Shown one piece after another: positions 1 through 5,369 of a stretch of 10,057 nucleotides of DNA. A model generated the notes under the pieces. It was not told the DNA's origin. It worked only from the letters and a program-made list of their open reading frames with translations, and ran no database searches. Source of the stretch: Chryseobacterium gleum (GTDB lineage: Bacteria > Bacteroidota > Bacteroidia > Flavobacteriales_C > GCA-002722245); contig CAMDPJ010000070.1 in the NCBI GenBank assembly GCA_945903925.1, positions 1-10,057 of the forward strand, in the 5' to 3' direction. A program made the translations under genes and the position numbers. Each line of letters begins with the position of its first letter. Within the stretch, counting starts at the first letter, position 1.

Positions 1-1
1 A

Positions 2-154
2 GTTATGGCAGCCATCAATTACGATTTCATTTCAAATGACCACACCATGGGCGCAACATTACATCTCGGCTATAAAACCAAAGGATATGCACTAGGAGAA
101 CAATTAGATAATGGATTAATCATTAGAGGAGGTTTAACTTTTAAATTAAAGTAA
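2..154 (+). CDS. C-terminal end of a probable outer-membrane beta-barrel protein (partial, 5' end outside window)
   Basis: An open frame enters from the left edge and ends at TAA 152-154, giving 50 residues and no start in view. The peptide alternates polar and hydrophobic residues (for example ATLHLGYKTKGYAL and LIIRGGLTFKLK), as transmembrane beta strands do. Its last strand runs almost to the C-terminus, as in outer-membrane barrels recognised by the BAM machinery. The final residue is Lys rather than the usual aromatic, although Phe lies three residues earlier. The specific family cannot be named from this fragment. A repeat containing a terminator-like hairpin begins four bases after the stop. 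Barrel identity is an inference from residue pattern only. Confidence 0.5.
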   Translation, partial: VMAAINYDFISNDHTMGATLHLGYKTKGYALGEQLDNGLIIRGGLTFKLK

Positions 155-157
155 CAA

Positions 158-260
158 CTCCCCGTCTCGCTTAGGCTGCATTTTCTAAGACCGAAGCGGT
201 GCTTCTCCTCTTAATATCAAATCTAAGCGATTCTCACACTCCATAAGCCTTCGGCTTTTT
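158..260 (+). repeat. Modular gene-end repeat, copy 1
   Basis: Three blocks recur at 762-831. Block 1 (158-186, containing CTCGCTTAGGCTGCATTTTC) matches 762-790 at 28 of 29 positions. Block 2, GCGATTCTCACA (227-238), matches 800-811 exactly. Block 3, AAGCCTTCGGCTTT (245-258), matches 818-831 exactly. The spacer between blocks 1 and 2 is 40 nt here and 9 nt in copy 2. This copy's longer spacer contains a small hairpin, GAAGC-GGT-GCTTC (193-205). The copy starts four bases after the upstream stop codon and ends in a terminator-like stem, so it behaves as a gene-end element. No coding potential is seen in it. Confidence 0.8.
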
Positions 261-262
261 CT
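245..262 (+). terminator. Short intrinsic-terminator-like hairpin after the barrel gene
   Basis: A 5-bp stem AAGCC/GGCTT with a TTC loop (245-257) runs straight into TTTTT (256-260) and then a pyrimidine-rich stretch. It lies about 90 nt after the upstream stop. The stem is short, so termination would be modest. The same hairpin closes the second repeat copy at 818-830. Confidence 0.45.
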
Positions 263-305
263 CTTTAAAAGATAAAACACGAAGCGAAGCCTCTGAAATG
301 CTAGG

Positions 306-340
306 TCCGCTTAGCGAAAAGAAAATGCACGCTAAGCGGA
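306..340. repeat. Perfect 11-bp inverted repeat, part of an inverted copy of repeat block 1
   Basis: TCCGCTTAGCG (306-316) and CGCTAAGCGGA (330-340) are exact reverse complements around a 13-nt loop. The right half plus loop, AGAAAATGCACGCTAAGCG (320-338), is also the reverse complement of 168-186 in the first gene-end repeat at 17 of 19 positions. The segment 168-338 is therefore bounded by inverted copies of the same block. No gene lies inside it. Confidence 0.75.
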
Positions 341-361
341 GCGATGTGAAAAAAACAAGTA

Positions 362-391
362 ATTTCAGATTTTGTGCTGCGATTCTGAAAT
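362..391. repeat. 8-bp hairpin ahead of the small gene
   Basis: ATTTCAGA (362-369) and TCTGAAAT (384-391) are exact reverse complements with a 14-nt loop. A further TCTGAAAT occurs at 292-299. The loop overlaps GCGATTCTGA (379-388), a relative of the repeat's block 2. This is another piece of the palindrome-rich spacer 155-436, which otherwise holds no gene and no convincing promoter. Confidence 0.5.
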
Positions 392-436
392 CTTCTTTTA
401 GTTCACTATTCAATTAATTTTTATAAGGTGTTCATA

Positions 437-778
437 ATGACTTCGTCGTACAGCGATTTTCAATCGCGATCCACAAAGCTACCTACCAACTGCTATTTTC
501 ATTATCTTAGAAAAATGAATGATGATAATACAAACAGCGAATTGAATGAACCAAGCGCAGAGTATTCTTTAAACAAAAGAATTACTTTTTTTGGTTCAAA
601 TGAAGAGGCTGAATTGTATCATCATGAACAAATGGCAAACAAAACCCCACTGCAAAGACTTCACGACACAGTGGAATTGATAAAAAAAGTGTTTGCTAAA
701 GAACTCGCCGAGAAACCCAAAAATGCTAATCGAATCACTTTCCTGAAAAATGGACATACCCCTCCCCGCCTCGCTTAG
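437..778 (+). CDS. Small protein of unknown function whose 3' end is repeat sequence (possible remnant)
   Basis: This frame encodes 113 residues from ATG 437, which is preceded by AAGGTG (425-430) at a usable ribosome-binding distance. A GTG at 428 and an ATG at 515 are alternatives. The 515 start would give 87 residues and would avoid a hairpin at 453-467. I do not recognise the protein with certainty. The core from about residue 50 (RITFFGSNEEAELYHHEQMA, then TPLQRL, then ELIKKVFAKEL) is acidic, helical and soluble. It reminds me of small Bacteroidota proteins found beside nucleotidyltransferase-like genes, but no such partner is visible here. The last residues (PPRLA and the stop) are translated from repeat copy 2, so the original C-terminus may have been replaced or trimmed. 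Whether it is expressed cannot be judged. Confidence 0.5.
   Translation: MTSSYSDFQSRSTKLPTNCYFHYLRKMNDDNTNSELNEPSAEYSLNKRITFFGSNEEAELYHHEQMANKTPLQRLHDTVELIKKVFAKELAEKPKNANRITFLKNGHTPPRLA
453..467. repeat. Small hairpin near the start of the unknown gene
   Basis: GCGATT (453-458) and AATCGC (462-467) pair perfectly around a TTC loop. GCGATT-like sequence also appears at 227, 379 and 800, within or next to the dispersed repeats. This suggests the first 26 codons of the longer gene model may be repeat-derived and supports ATG 515 as an alternative start. Confidence 0.45.
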
Positions 779-831
779 GCTGCATTTTCTTTTGCCTACG
801 CGATTCTCACAATCCCCAAGCCTTCGGCTTT
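762..831 (+). repeat. Modular gene-end repeat, copy 2
   Basis: This copy contains the same three blocks as 158-260 in the same order and orientation, with a shorter spacer (791-799) between blocks 1 and 2. Block 1 overlaps the coding frame of the small gene and supplies its final codons and TAG at 776-778. Block 3 (818-830) is the AAGCC-TTC-GGCTT hairpin, followed by TTTCTTT, a weak terminator shape. The remainder up to about 900 is AT-rich and shows nothing further. Confidence 0.8.
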
Positions 832-902
832 CTTTCCAGCAGTTTCAAATTTTCAATTTAAAACAACAGCAAAAATTTCAAACAAGTACCTTATAAAAGA
901 CC

Positions 903-988
903 TTGAAGACACTGATGACTATGCCGACCATGGAACATGCACTTCACTCAAGGTCATCAGCGTCTTCAATGTCCCCAAAGTCCTCTAA
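903..988. repeat. Left hairpin unit flanking the four-helix-bundle gene
   Basis: Positions 903-919 and 953-969 are reverse complements at 16 of 17 positions, with a 33-nt loop. The unit carries ACTTCACTCAAGGTCATCA (941-959), which is repeated exactly and in the same orientation at 1626-1644. The matching region extends to 974/1659 at about 30 of 34 positions. Its outer segment 962-988 is also an inverted copy of 1579-1605, matching at 25 of 27 positions. The gene's stop codon is only a few bases further right. An open frame on the plus strand here is a by-product of the repeat. Confidence 0.8.
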
Positions 989-994
989 AAACAA

Positions 995-1549
995 CTACTT
1001 CCCTCTCGCCTTCAACCTAGCTTTAAACATACTTTCCTTTAAGCCACCATTCTTTATAAAATTTTGCTCAAGCGAAATCAATTGTTTGCTCAACAAATAA
1101 GTGGCAGTTTTAATCAAAGAAATAATGCTGTTGGCGCAAATTTCAGCATCGGGGTTTTCAATTGCTTTTTGCAAAGATTGATATGATGCACCAGGCACTT
1201 TGTTGAGCTCACGAAAACGCAAAGCCAGCTTATGATTTCTATCCCATTCTGTAAATTTGTTCTTGCGCAAAAAATCTTGATAATCAATCAAAAGTTCTTC
1301 TAAACTTGCACGTGCAACATTAGTTAGTTTAATTTCGGTTTCTTTACTTGTGCCCGAAGCGACACTGGCTTCTGCAATGTTTTGTTTACCGCTACGCGCA
1401 GCTTGCACCATTTGATCAACAGTTCGATCAAAAGGTTTAAAAAAACGTTGCGTAAAGTAAACAGTAGCATCATAAATAATTTCTGATTTTTGGTAGCTCA
1501 ATAATTTCTTGTAGCCACCATGAGGCGGAATAAAACCGGGAGTTTGCAT
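995..1549 (-). CDS. Four-helix-bundle protein of the S23/'suffix domain' type
   Basis: This gene encodes 184 residues from ATG at 1549 to TAG at 995-997. The sequence around residues 12-95 (GYKKLLSYQKSEIIYDATVY, then FDRTVDQMVQAARSGKQNIAE, GTSKETEIKLTNVARASLEE and LLIDYQDFL) has the long amphipathic helices typical of the four-helix-bundle proteins related to those in 23S rRNA intervening sequences. As I recall, the subgroup with this N-terminal GYKKLLSYQKSEIIYD stretch is annotated as having a four-helix-bundle suffix domain. No enzymatic residues are known for the family. Its role is unproven, with RNA or nucleic-acid association suspected, and the basic tail (KARLKARGK) fits that. A longer frame starting at 1678 exists, but its extra 43 residues are translated from the hairpin repeat and do not look like protein. 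The gene sits between two related hairpin units, a layout that suggests a small discrete element. Confidence 0.85.
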   Translation of the reverse strand: MQTPGFIPPHGGYKKLLSYQKSEIIYDATVYFTQRFFKPFDRTVDQMVQAARSGKQNIAEASVASGTSKETEIKLTNVARASLEELLIDYQDFLRKNKFTEWDRNHKLALRFRELNKVPGASYQSLQKAIENPDAEICANSIISLIKTATYLLSKQLISLEQNFIKNGGLKESMFKARLKARGK

Positions 1550-1578
1550 AAAAAATAATTTAGTTAGGTTAATGGAAA

Positions 1579-1671
1579 TTAGAGGACGTTGGGGACTTTG
1601 AAGACCTAAAGGACATTGAGAAAGTACTTCACTCAAGGTCATCATGGTCCTCAAAGTCCTTTTGGTCCTCT
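1579..1671. repeat. Right hairpin unit flanking the four-helix-bundle gene
   Basis: Positions 1581-1607 pair with 1645-1671 at 20 of 27 positions. The best core is 1593-1606 with 1646-1659, at 13 of 14. The loop contains ACTTCACTCAAGGTCATCA (1626-1644), identical to 941-959 in the left unit. The arms are rich in GGAC/GTCC steps (for example GGTCCTCAAAGTCC). The unit lies in the leader of the minus-strand gene and about 65 nt before the pirin start, so it could form structure in either transcript. Confidence 0.8.
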
Positions 1672-1737
1672 TAAACACTTTACAACATTAAAAAATAAAG
1701 TGAACTATCACAAGCAAAATCTCACTATCTTAATCTC

Positions 1738-2448
1738 ATGAAAACCACCTTTCACTCTTCAGCGTCACGCGGCCACGCCAATCATGGCTGGTTGAAATCG
1801 CACCACAGCTTTAGTTTTGCTAATTATTACAATCCCGAAAAAATTCATTTTGGCGCATTGCGTGTTTTAAACGACGATTATGTAGCGCCAGGAATGGGCT
1901 TTGGCGAGCATCATCACCAAAACATGGAAATTATTTCTATTCCGCTAGAAGGCGACTTAGAACACAAAGACAGCATGGGAAACATTACCGTGATAAAACA
2001 TGGCGACATACAAGTAATGAGTGCAGGAACGGGCGTGTATCACAGTGAGTACAACAAAAGTAAAAGCAATGCGGTAAAGTTCCTGCAAATATGGGTGATT
2101 CCTAACAAACAGAACGTACAACCTCGTTACGACCAAATCACTTTAAACTTAAAAGACAGAGAAAATAAATTACAACAAGTTGTATCTCCAAACAAAAATG
2201 ACGAAGGTGTTTGGATTCATCAAGATGCTTGGTTTCATTTGGGTGGTTTTGTAGCAAACAAAACAGCTACTTACAATGTCAAAAAAGAAGGAAATGGCGT
2301 ATATTTTTTCTTATTGAAAGGCAAAGCAATTGTTACTGGCAAAGAATTGAACGAAAGAGATGCAATTGGTATTTGGGAAAGCAATTCCTTTGATTTTAAA
2401 AGCATGAGTGATTGCGAAATATTAATGATGGAAGTACCGATGATTTAA
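1738..2448 (+). CDS. Pirin family protein (cupin metalloprotein, YhhW-like)
   Basis: The 236-residue product has the usual length of short bacterial pirins and both cupin halves. The N-terminal signature runs from about residue 11 (RGHANHGWLKSHHSFSFANY). The metal site is intact: His58 and His60 in GEHHHQNME, and His102 and Glu104 in GTGVYHSEY, corresponding to the four iron ligands known in E. coli YhhW and human pirin. The second domain (about 130-236) is more divergent, as is normal. Family members bind Fe, some show quercetin 2,3-dioxygenase activity, and others act as redox-sensitive regulators or partner proteins, so the substrate here cannot be stated. The protein is cytoplasmic, with no signal peptide. 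The start at ATG 1738 agrees with the MKTTFHSSASRGHANHGWL opening of relatives. The next gene follows after 48 nt with no terminator visible, so the two may be co-transcribed. Confidence 0.93.
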   Translation: MKTTFHSSASRGHANHGWLKSHHSFSFANYYNPEKIHFGALRVLNDDYVAPGMGFGEHHHQNMEIISIPLEGDLEHKDSMGNITVIKHGDIQVMSAGTGVYHSEYNKSKSNAVKFLQIWVIPNKQNVQPRYDQITLNLKDRENKLQQVVSPNKNDEGVWIHQDAWFHLGGFVANKTATYNVKKEGNGVYFFLLKGKAIVTGKELNERDAIGIWESNSFDFKSMSDCEILMMEVPMI

Positions 2449-2496
2449 TGACTGCATAACATTATAAATACTAACTTCACCAAGATAAATTCTTCT

Positions 2497-3066
2497 ATGT
2501 ATAAAAAAATAAGTTTTGTGGCATTTGTTGCCATACTTTTAATAAGCTGTTTTGCTATGGATACAAAAAACGAAAACAATGTTGAAGCGAAAACCTCCTT
2601 CCATTCTTTAAGCATTCTAATGAATGATGGTTCTACTTTTCATTTTGATTCATTGAAAGGCAAGAAAGTGTTATTGGTGAACACGGCTAGCCGCTGCGGC
2701 TACACAAAGCAGTACGATGGTTTAGAAGCCTTGTATCAGAAATACAAAGACAAACTGGTGATTATCGCTTTTCCGGCAAATGATTTTGGTGGCCAAGAAC
2801 CAGGAAGTGATTCTACCATCGCTGAATTTTGCAAGAAGAATTACGGCGTTTCTTTTACTATCGCGATGAAGAGTTCGGTAAAAAAAGGAAAAGAGCAAAA
2901 CGAAGTGTTTAAATGGCTGTCCGACTCCACTTTGAATGGTTGGAATACTCATGATCCTTCTTGGAATTTTGGTAAGTATTTGGTGGATGAAAATGGAAAA
3001 TTATTGCACTTTTTTTCTTCTGGAGTGGATCCCATGGATGAAAAAATACTAAATGCATTAAAATAG
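2497..3066 (+). CDS. Glutathione peroxidase-family thiol peroxidase, predicted lipoprotein
   Basis: This 189-residue protein begins with a type II signal peptide: a basic start, a hydrophobic stretch and the lipobox LISC with Cys18. It is therefore expected to be lipid-anchored on the periplasmic side. The mature part is a GPx/thioredoxin fold. The peroxidatic Cys67 lies in NTASRCGYT, the catalytic Gln100 in FGGQEPG, and Trp156-Asn157 in SWNFGKYLV. Together these complete the family's Cys-Gln-Trp-Asn tetrad. Cys112 (EFCKKNYGVSF) occupies the resolving-Cys position of thioredoxin-dependent members, which reduce H2O2 and organic or lipid peroxides. The extra Cys usually found in the FPCNQFGG motif is Ala94 here, and Asp96 replaces Gln. 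Despite the family name, the likely reductant is a thioredoxin-like protein rather than glutathione. It follows the pirin gene on the same strand, consistent with a redox-stress pair. Confidence 0.92.
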   Translation: MYKKISFVAFVAILLISCFAMDTKNENNVEAKTSFHSLSILMNDGSTFHFDSLKGKKVLLVNTASRCGYTKQYDGLEALYQKYKDKLVIIAFPANDFGGQEPGSDSTIAEFCKKNYGVSFTIAMKSSVKKGKEQNEVFKWLSDSTLNGWNTHDPSWNFGKYLVDENGKLLHFFSSGVDPMDEKILNALK

Positions 3067-3103
3067 AAAAGCTCCATAAGTCAGTCGACAGATGAAGCTT
3101 TTT
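3067..3103. terminator. Probable two-way terminator between convergent genes
   Basis: AAAAGCT (3067-3073) and AGCTTTT (3096-3102) form a 7-bp stem around a 22-nt loop, immediately after the peroxidase stop. T runs follow on the plus strand (3099-3103, then 3107-3112), and A runs precede the stem, which serve as the U tract for the opposite strand. It could therefore end both the plus-strand peroxidase transcript and minus-strand frr. The loop contains a GTCGAC palindrome. Confidence 0.5.
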
Positions 3104-3133
3104 GCCTTTTTAATTTTTAATTTTTTTCTTCCC

Positions 3134-3694
3134 TTATACGGTCATTACTTCTTTTTCTTTGTCTGCAACATGTTTATCGACCAAAGCAACATATTTATCT
3201 GTAAGGGTTTGTGATTGAGTCTCCCCGCCTTTTGCAGTGTCTTCTGGCAAGCCATTTTTTTGTAAATTTTTGATAGAGTCGTTGGTGTCTTTACGAGCCT
3301 GACGAATAGACACTTTCGCATCTTCACCTACCGCTTTGCATTGTTTTACCAAAGCTTTTCTTCTTTCTTCTGTTAATGGCGGTATAGAAATGATGATTGT
3401 TCCTCCATTGTTTTGTGGATTCAAGCCCAAATTAGCATCTAAAATAGCTTTACAAATAGGCTCAATCATCCCCTTTTCCCAAGGCTGAACAGTTAATGTT
3501 CTACCATCGGGAGTGTTAATGTTTGCAATGTTTGCAATAGGCGAAGGATTGCCGTAATAATCTACTTTCACACTATCTAACATAGTAGGGTTGGCCTTGC
3601 TTGCGCGAATTTTAGACAATTCCTTCTCTAATCTTTCTAGTGCTTTGTTCATCACACCTTCTGCGGTGTTTAAAACTGAATTGATATCTGACAT
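3134..3694 (-). CDS. frr: Ribosome recycling factor
   Basis: The 186-residue product matches the family length. It works with EF-G to split post-termination ribosomes into subunits. The N-terminal helix opens MSDINSVLNTAEGVMNKALE. The conserved KIRASKANP (about 28-36, with Arg30), VDYYGNPSPI, the PWEK segment (71-74) and the C-terminal helix with SIRQARKDTND (about 129-139) are all present. ATG at 3694 is chosen as the start because it has GAGG just upstream and yields the normal length. An in-frame TTG two codons earlier is not needed. It lies 42 nt downstream of pyrH, the usual bacterial pairing, and converges on the peroxidase gene. Confidence 0.97.
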   Translation of the reverse strand: MSDINSVLNTAEGVMNKALERLEKELSKIRASKANPTMLDSVKVDYYGNPSPIANIANINTPDGRTLTVQPWEKGMIEPICKAILDANLGLNPQNNGGTIIISIPPLTEERRKALVKQCKAVGEDAKVSIRQARKDTNDSIKNLQKNGLPEDTAKGGETQSQTLTDKYVALVDKHVADKEKEVMTV

Positions 3695-3703
3695 CCTCAA
3701 TGA

Positions 3704-3734
3704 ATTTTCGATGAATTAAAAATTTCGATGAATT
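3704..3734. repeat. Short tandem duplication in the pyrH-frr spacer
   Basis: ATTTTCGATGAATT (3704-3717) and ATTTCGATGAATT (3722-3734) are near-identical direct repeats, differing by one T, with 4 nt between them. They fill most of the 42-nt gap between the two genes. This looks like a small slippage duplication, and no regulatory role is evident. Confidence 0.6.
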
Positions 3735-3736
3735 TA

Positions 3737-4444
3737 CTATACTTCTACTAATGTTCCTACATCTTCGCCCAATACTACTTTGTGCAAGTTGCCTGCCTTA
3801 TTCATATCAAAAACGATGATAGGTAGTTTGTTTTCTTTACAAAGCGTGAATGCGGTTAAATCCATTACGTTTAAGCCTTTTTCATACACTTCTGTAAAAG
3901 AAACTTTGTTGTATTTTACTGCTGTTTTATCTTTCTCAGGATCGGCAGTGTAAATACCGTCTACGCGTGTTCCTTTTAAAATCACATCGGCTTCTATTTC
4001 AATAGCTCTTAAAGATGCTGCTGTATCTGTAGTGAAATAAGGATTTCCTGTTCCTGCCCCAAAAATAACCACTCTTCCTTTTTCTAAGTGACGAACAGCT
4101 CTTCTTCTAATATATGGTTCGGCAACCTGATCCATCACAATGGCAGAAAGCAAACGGGTTTTTATACCTACTTTTTCTAATGTAGCTTGCAAGGCTAAAC
4201 TGTTGATCATTGTAGCAAGCATGCCCATGTGATCACCTTGCACTCTGTCGATTCCCGATTTCTCAGCATTTATTCCTCTATATATATTTCCCCCGCCAAT
4301 TACGAGCGCTACTTCAGTACCTGTGCCAACAACCGTAGCAATTTCTTTAGCATATTCTAACAATCGATTAGAGTCGATTCCGTATTGTCCTTCACCCATC
4401 AAAGCTTCACCACTTAGCTTTAAAAGTATTCTTTTGTATTTCAT
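3737..4444 (-). CDS. pyrH: UMP kinase (uridylate kinase)
   Basis: This is a hexameric bacterial UMP kinase of the amino-acid-kinase fold that converts UMP and ATP to UDP and ADP in pyrimidine nucleotide synthesis. The 235-residue product has the typical length. Visible motifs are KLSGEAL (9-15, phosphate binding), IGGGNIYRG (49-57), GDHMGMLAT (70-78, UMP contact), the FGAGTGNPYFTTDTAA segment (128-143) and VDGIYTADP (161-169, ATP side). The start at ATG 4444 gives MKYKRILLKLSGEAL, the standard opening. It is the first gene after the terminator that follows tsf. No clear promoter consensus is seen in the 75-nt gap, so it may rely on readthrough plus a weak start. Confidence 0.97.
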   Translation of the reverse strand: MKYKRILLKLSGEALMGEGQYGIDSNRLLEYAKEIATVVGTGTEVALVIGGGNIYRGINAEKSGIDRVQGDHMGMLATMINSLALQATLEKVGIKTRLLSAIVMDQVAEPYIRRRAVRHLEKGRVVIFGAGTGNPYFTTDTAASLRAIEIEADVILKGTRVDGIYTADPEKDKTAVKYNKVSFTEVYEKGLNVMDLTAFTLCKENKLPIIVFDMNKAGNLHKVVLGEDVGTLVEV

Positions 4445-4477
4445 TTGCTTAAGTATCAGAGTTATAAAAAAATGGGC

Positions 4478-4512
4478 AAAAAAAAAGAGAGAATTTAAAT
4501 TCTCTCTTTTTT
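4478..4512 (-). terminator. Strong intrinsic terminator after tsf: 32-bp perfect palindrome
   Basis: AAAAAAGAGAGAATTT (4481-4496) and AAATTCTCTCTTTTTT (4497-4512) are perfect reverse complements with no spacer. Read on the minus strand, a GAGAGAAT/ATTCTCTC stem with a short TTAA loop is followed by nine U's (from A4478-A4486), starting 7 nt after the tsf stop. The plus-strand reading also ends in T6, so the shape is symmetric. It should separate the ribosomal-protein operon from pyrH-frr. Confidence 0.85.
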
Positions 4513-4519
4513 GTTTGGA

Positions 4520-5353
4520 CTAATCAGCCAATGAATATCTTCTAAAGGCGGTAACTGTTAAGTCTTTATTTACCGACTGTAAGTATTGGGCTACAGTAGT
4601 TTTTCCGTCTTTGATGAAATCTTGGTTCAATAAAGTGCTGTCTTTGAAGAAACGAGTTAATTTACCTTGAGCGATTTTATCAATCATATCCTCAGGTTTA
4701 CCTTCTTGTCTCAATAAATCTTTAGCGATTTCAATTTCTTTTTCGATTACTGCTTGCGGACAATCAGCTTTATCGATAGAAACTGGGTTCATTGCAGCAA
4801 TTTGCATAGCAACGTTTTTAACCACTTCAGCATCAGCAGCAACATTTACTGCCAAGATAGCAGCTGTTCTGTTACCAGGATGATTGTAAGCGTAAACTTG
4901 CTCACCAGCGATAGCTTCGAAACAGCAAATTTCTAATTTCTCACCAATAACACCAGTTTGCTCGATCACTTTTTCACCAATAGTGATATCGTCGAATTTC
5001 AATGCTTTAACTTCTTCAACAGATTGACAGTTGTTTATCAAAGCCAATTCTGCAAAACGCTCCACTAGTTTGCCAAAGGTTTCGTTTTTTGCAACGAAGT
5101 CGGTTTCACAGTTTAAAGAAATAATAAAAGCTTTCTTGTTATCAGCACTTGTTTTAGCCAATACAAAACCTTCAGTTGTTTCTCTGTCGGCACGTTTGTT
5201 AGCCACTTTTTGTCCTTGTTTTCTAAGAACATCGATTGCTAGTTCAAAATTTCCTTCTGCTTCAGCCAAAGCTTTTTTGCAATCCATCATTCCCGCACCA
5301 GTTTGAGTGCGCAATTTCATTACATCTTTAGCATTTATTTCCATTGTTGCCAT
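4520..5353 (-). CDS. tsf: Translation elongation factor Ts
   Basis: EF-Ts is the guanine-nucleotide exchange factor for EF-Tu. The 277-residue product contains the N-terminal UBA-like domain with LRTQTGAGMMDCKKAL (about 14-29) and the EF-Tu-contacting TDFVAKN motif (84-90) within SLNCETDFVAKN. A core of two repeated subdomains follows, and the C-terminal helices include KLTRFFKDSTLLNQDF. Length and motifs are normal for Bacteroidota. ATG 5353 (MATMEINAKD) is preferred over ATG 5344 because family members usually open with MA. It follows rpsB by 16 nt, the near-universal rpsB-tsf pair, and is followed at once by a strong terminator. Confidence 0.97.
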   Translation of the reverse strand: MATMEINAKDVMKLRTQTGAGMMDCKKALAEAEGNFELAIDVLRKQGQKVANKRADRETTEGFVLAKTSADNKKAFIISLNCETDFVAKNETFGKLVERFAELALINNCQSVEEVKALKFDDITIGEKVIEQTGVIGEKLEICCFEAIAGEQVYAYNHPGNRTAAILAVNVAADAEVVKNVAMQIAAMNPVSIDKADCPQAVIEKEIEIAKDLLRQEGKPEDMIDKIAQGKLTRFFKDSTLLNQDFIKDGKTTVAQYLQSVNKDLTVTAFRRYSLAD

Positions 5354-5369
5354 CGTTATAATCTTTTAA

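Noticed and set aside
371..422. Promoter for the small gene (TTTG 371-374 with TAATTTTT 415-422)
   Set aside because: The two boxes are about 40 nt apart, well beyond the accepted spacing, and the second box lacks the final G.
158..831. CRISPR array or insertion sequence in the repeat-rich left part
   Set aside because: There are only two modular copies, with unequal spacing and dissimilar intervening content. No cas gene or transposase is present, and no regular repeat-spacer pattern is seen.
903..1100. Plus-strand frame of 65 codons beginning at the left hairpin unit
   Set aside because: It is made of the hairpin repeat plus the complement of the four-helix-bundle gene's 3' end, is low in protein character, and runs antisense to a recognised gene.
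995..1549. 23S rRNA intervening sequence, suggested by the S23-like protein
   Set aside because: The neighbouring sequence is protein genes and repeats, with no 23S rRNA sequence on either side.
3695..3700. TTG start two codons upstream for ribosome recycling factor
   Set aside because: ATG 3694 has GAGG just ahead of it and gives the standard MSDI opening and length.
5031..5306. Plus-strand frame of 91 codons inside tsf
   Set aside because: It lies wholly antisense to a highly conserved gene, and its composition is just the complement of tsf codons. The same reasoning removes the plus-strand frames at 4754-4936, 5644-6033 and 6435-6734 and the minus-strand ones at 2722-2952, 8370-8585, 8716-8907 and 8911-9138.
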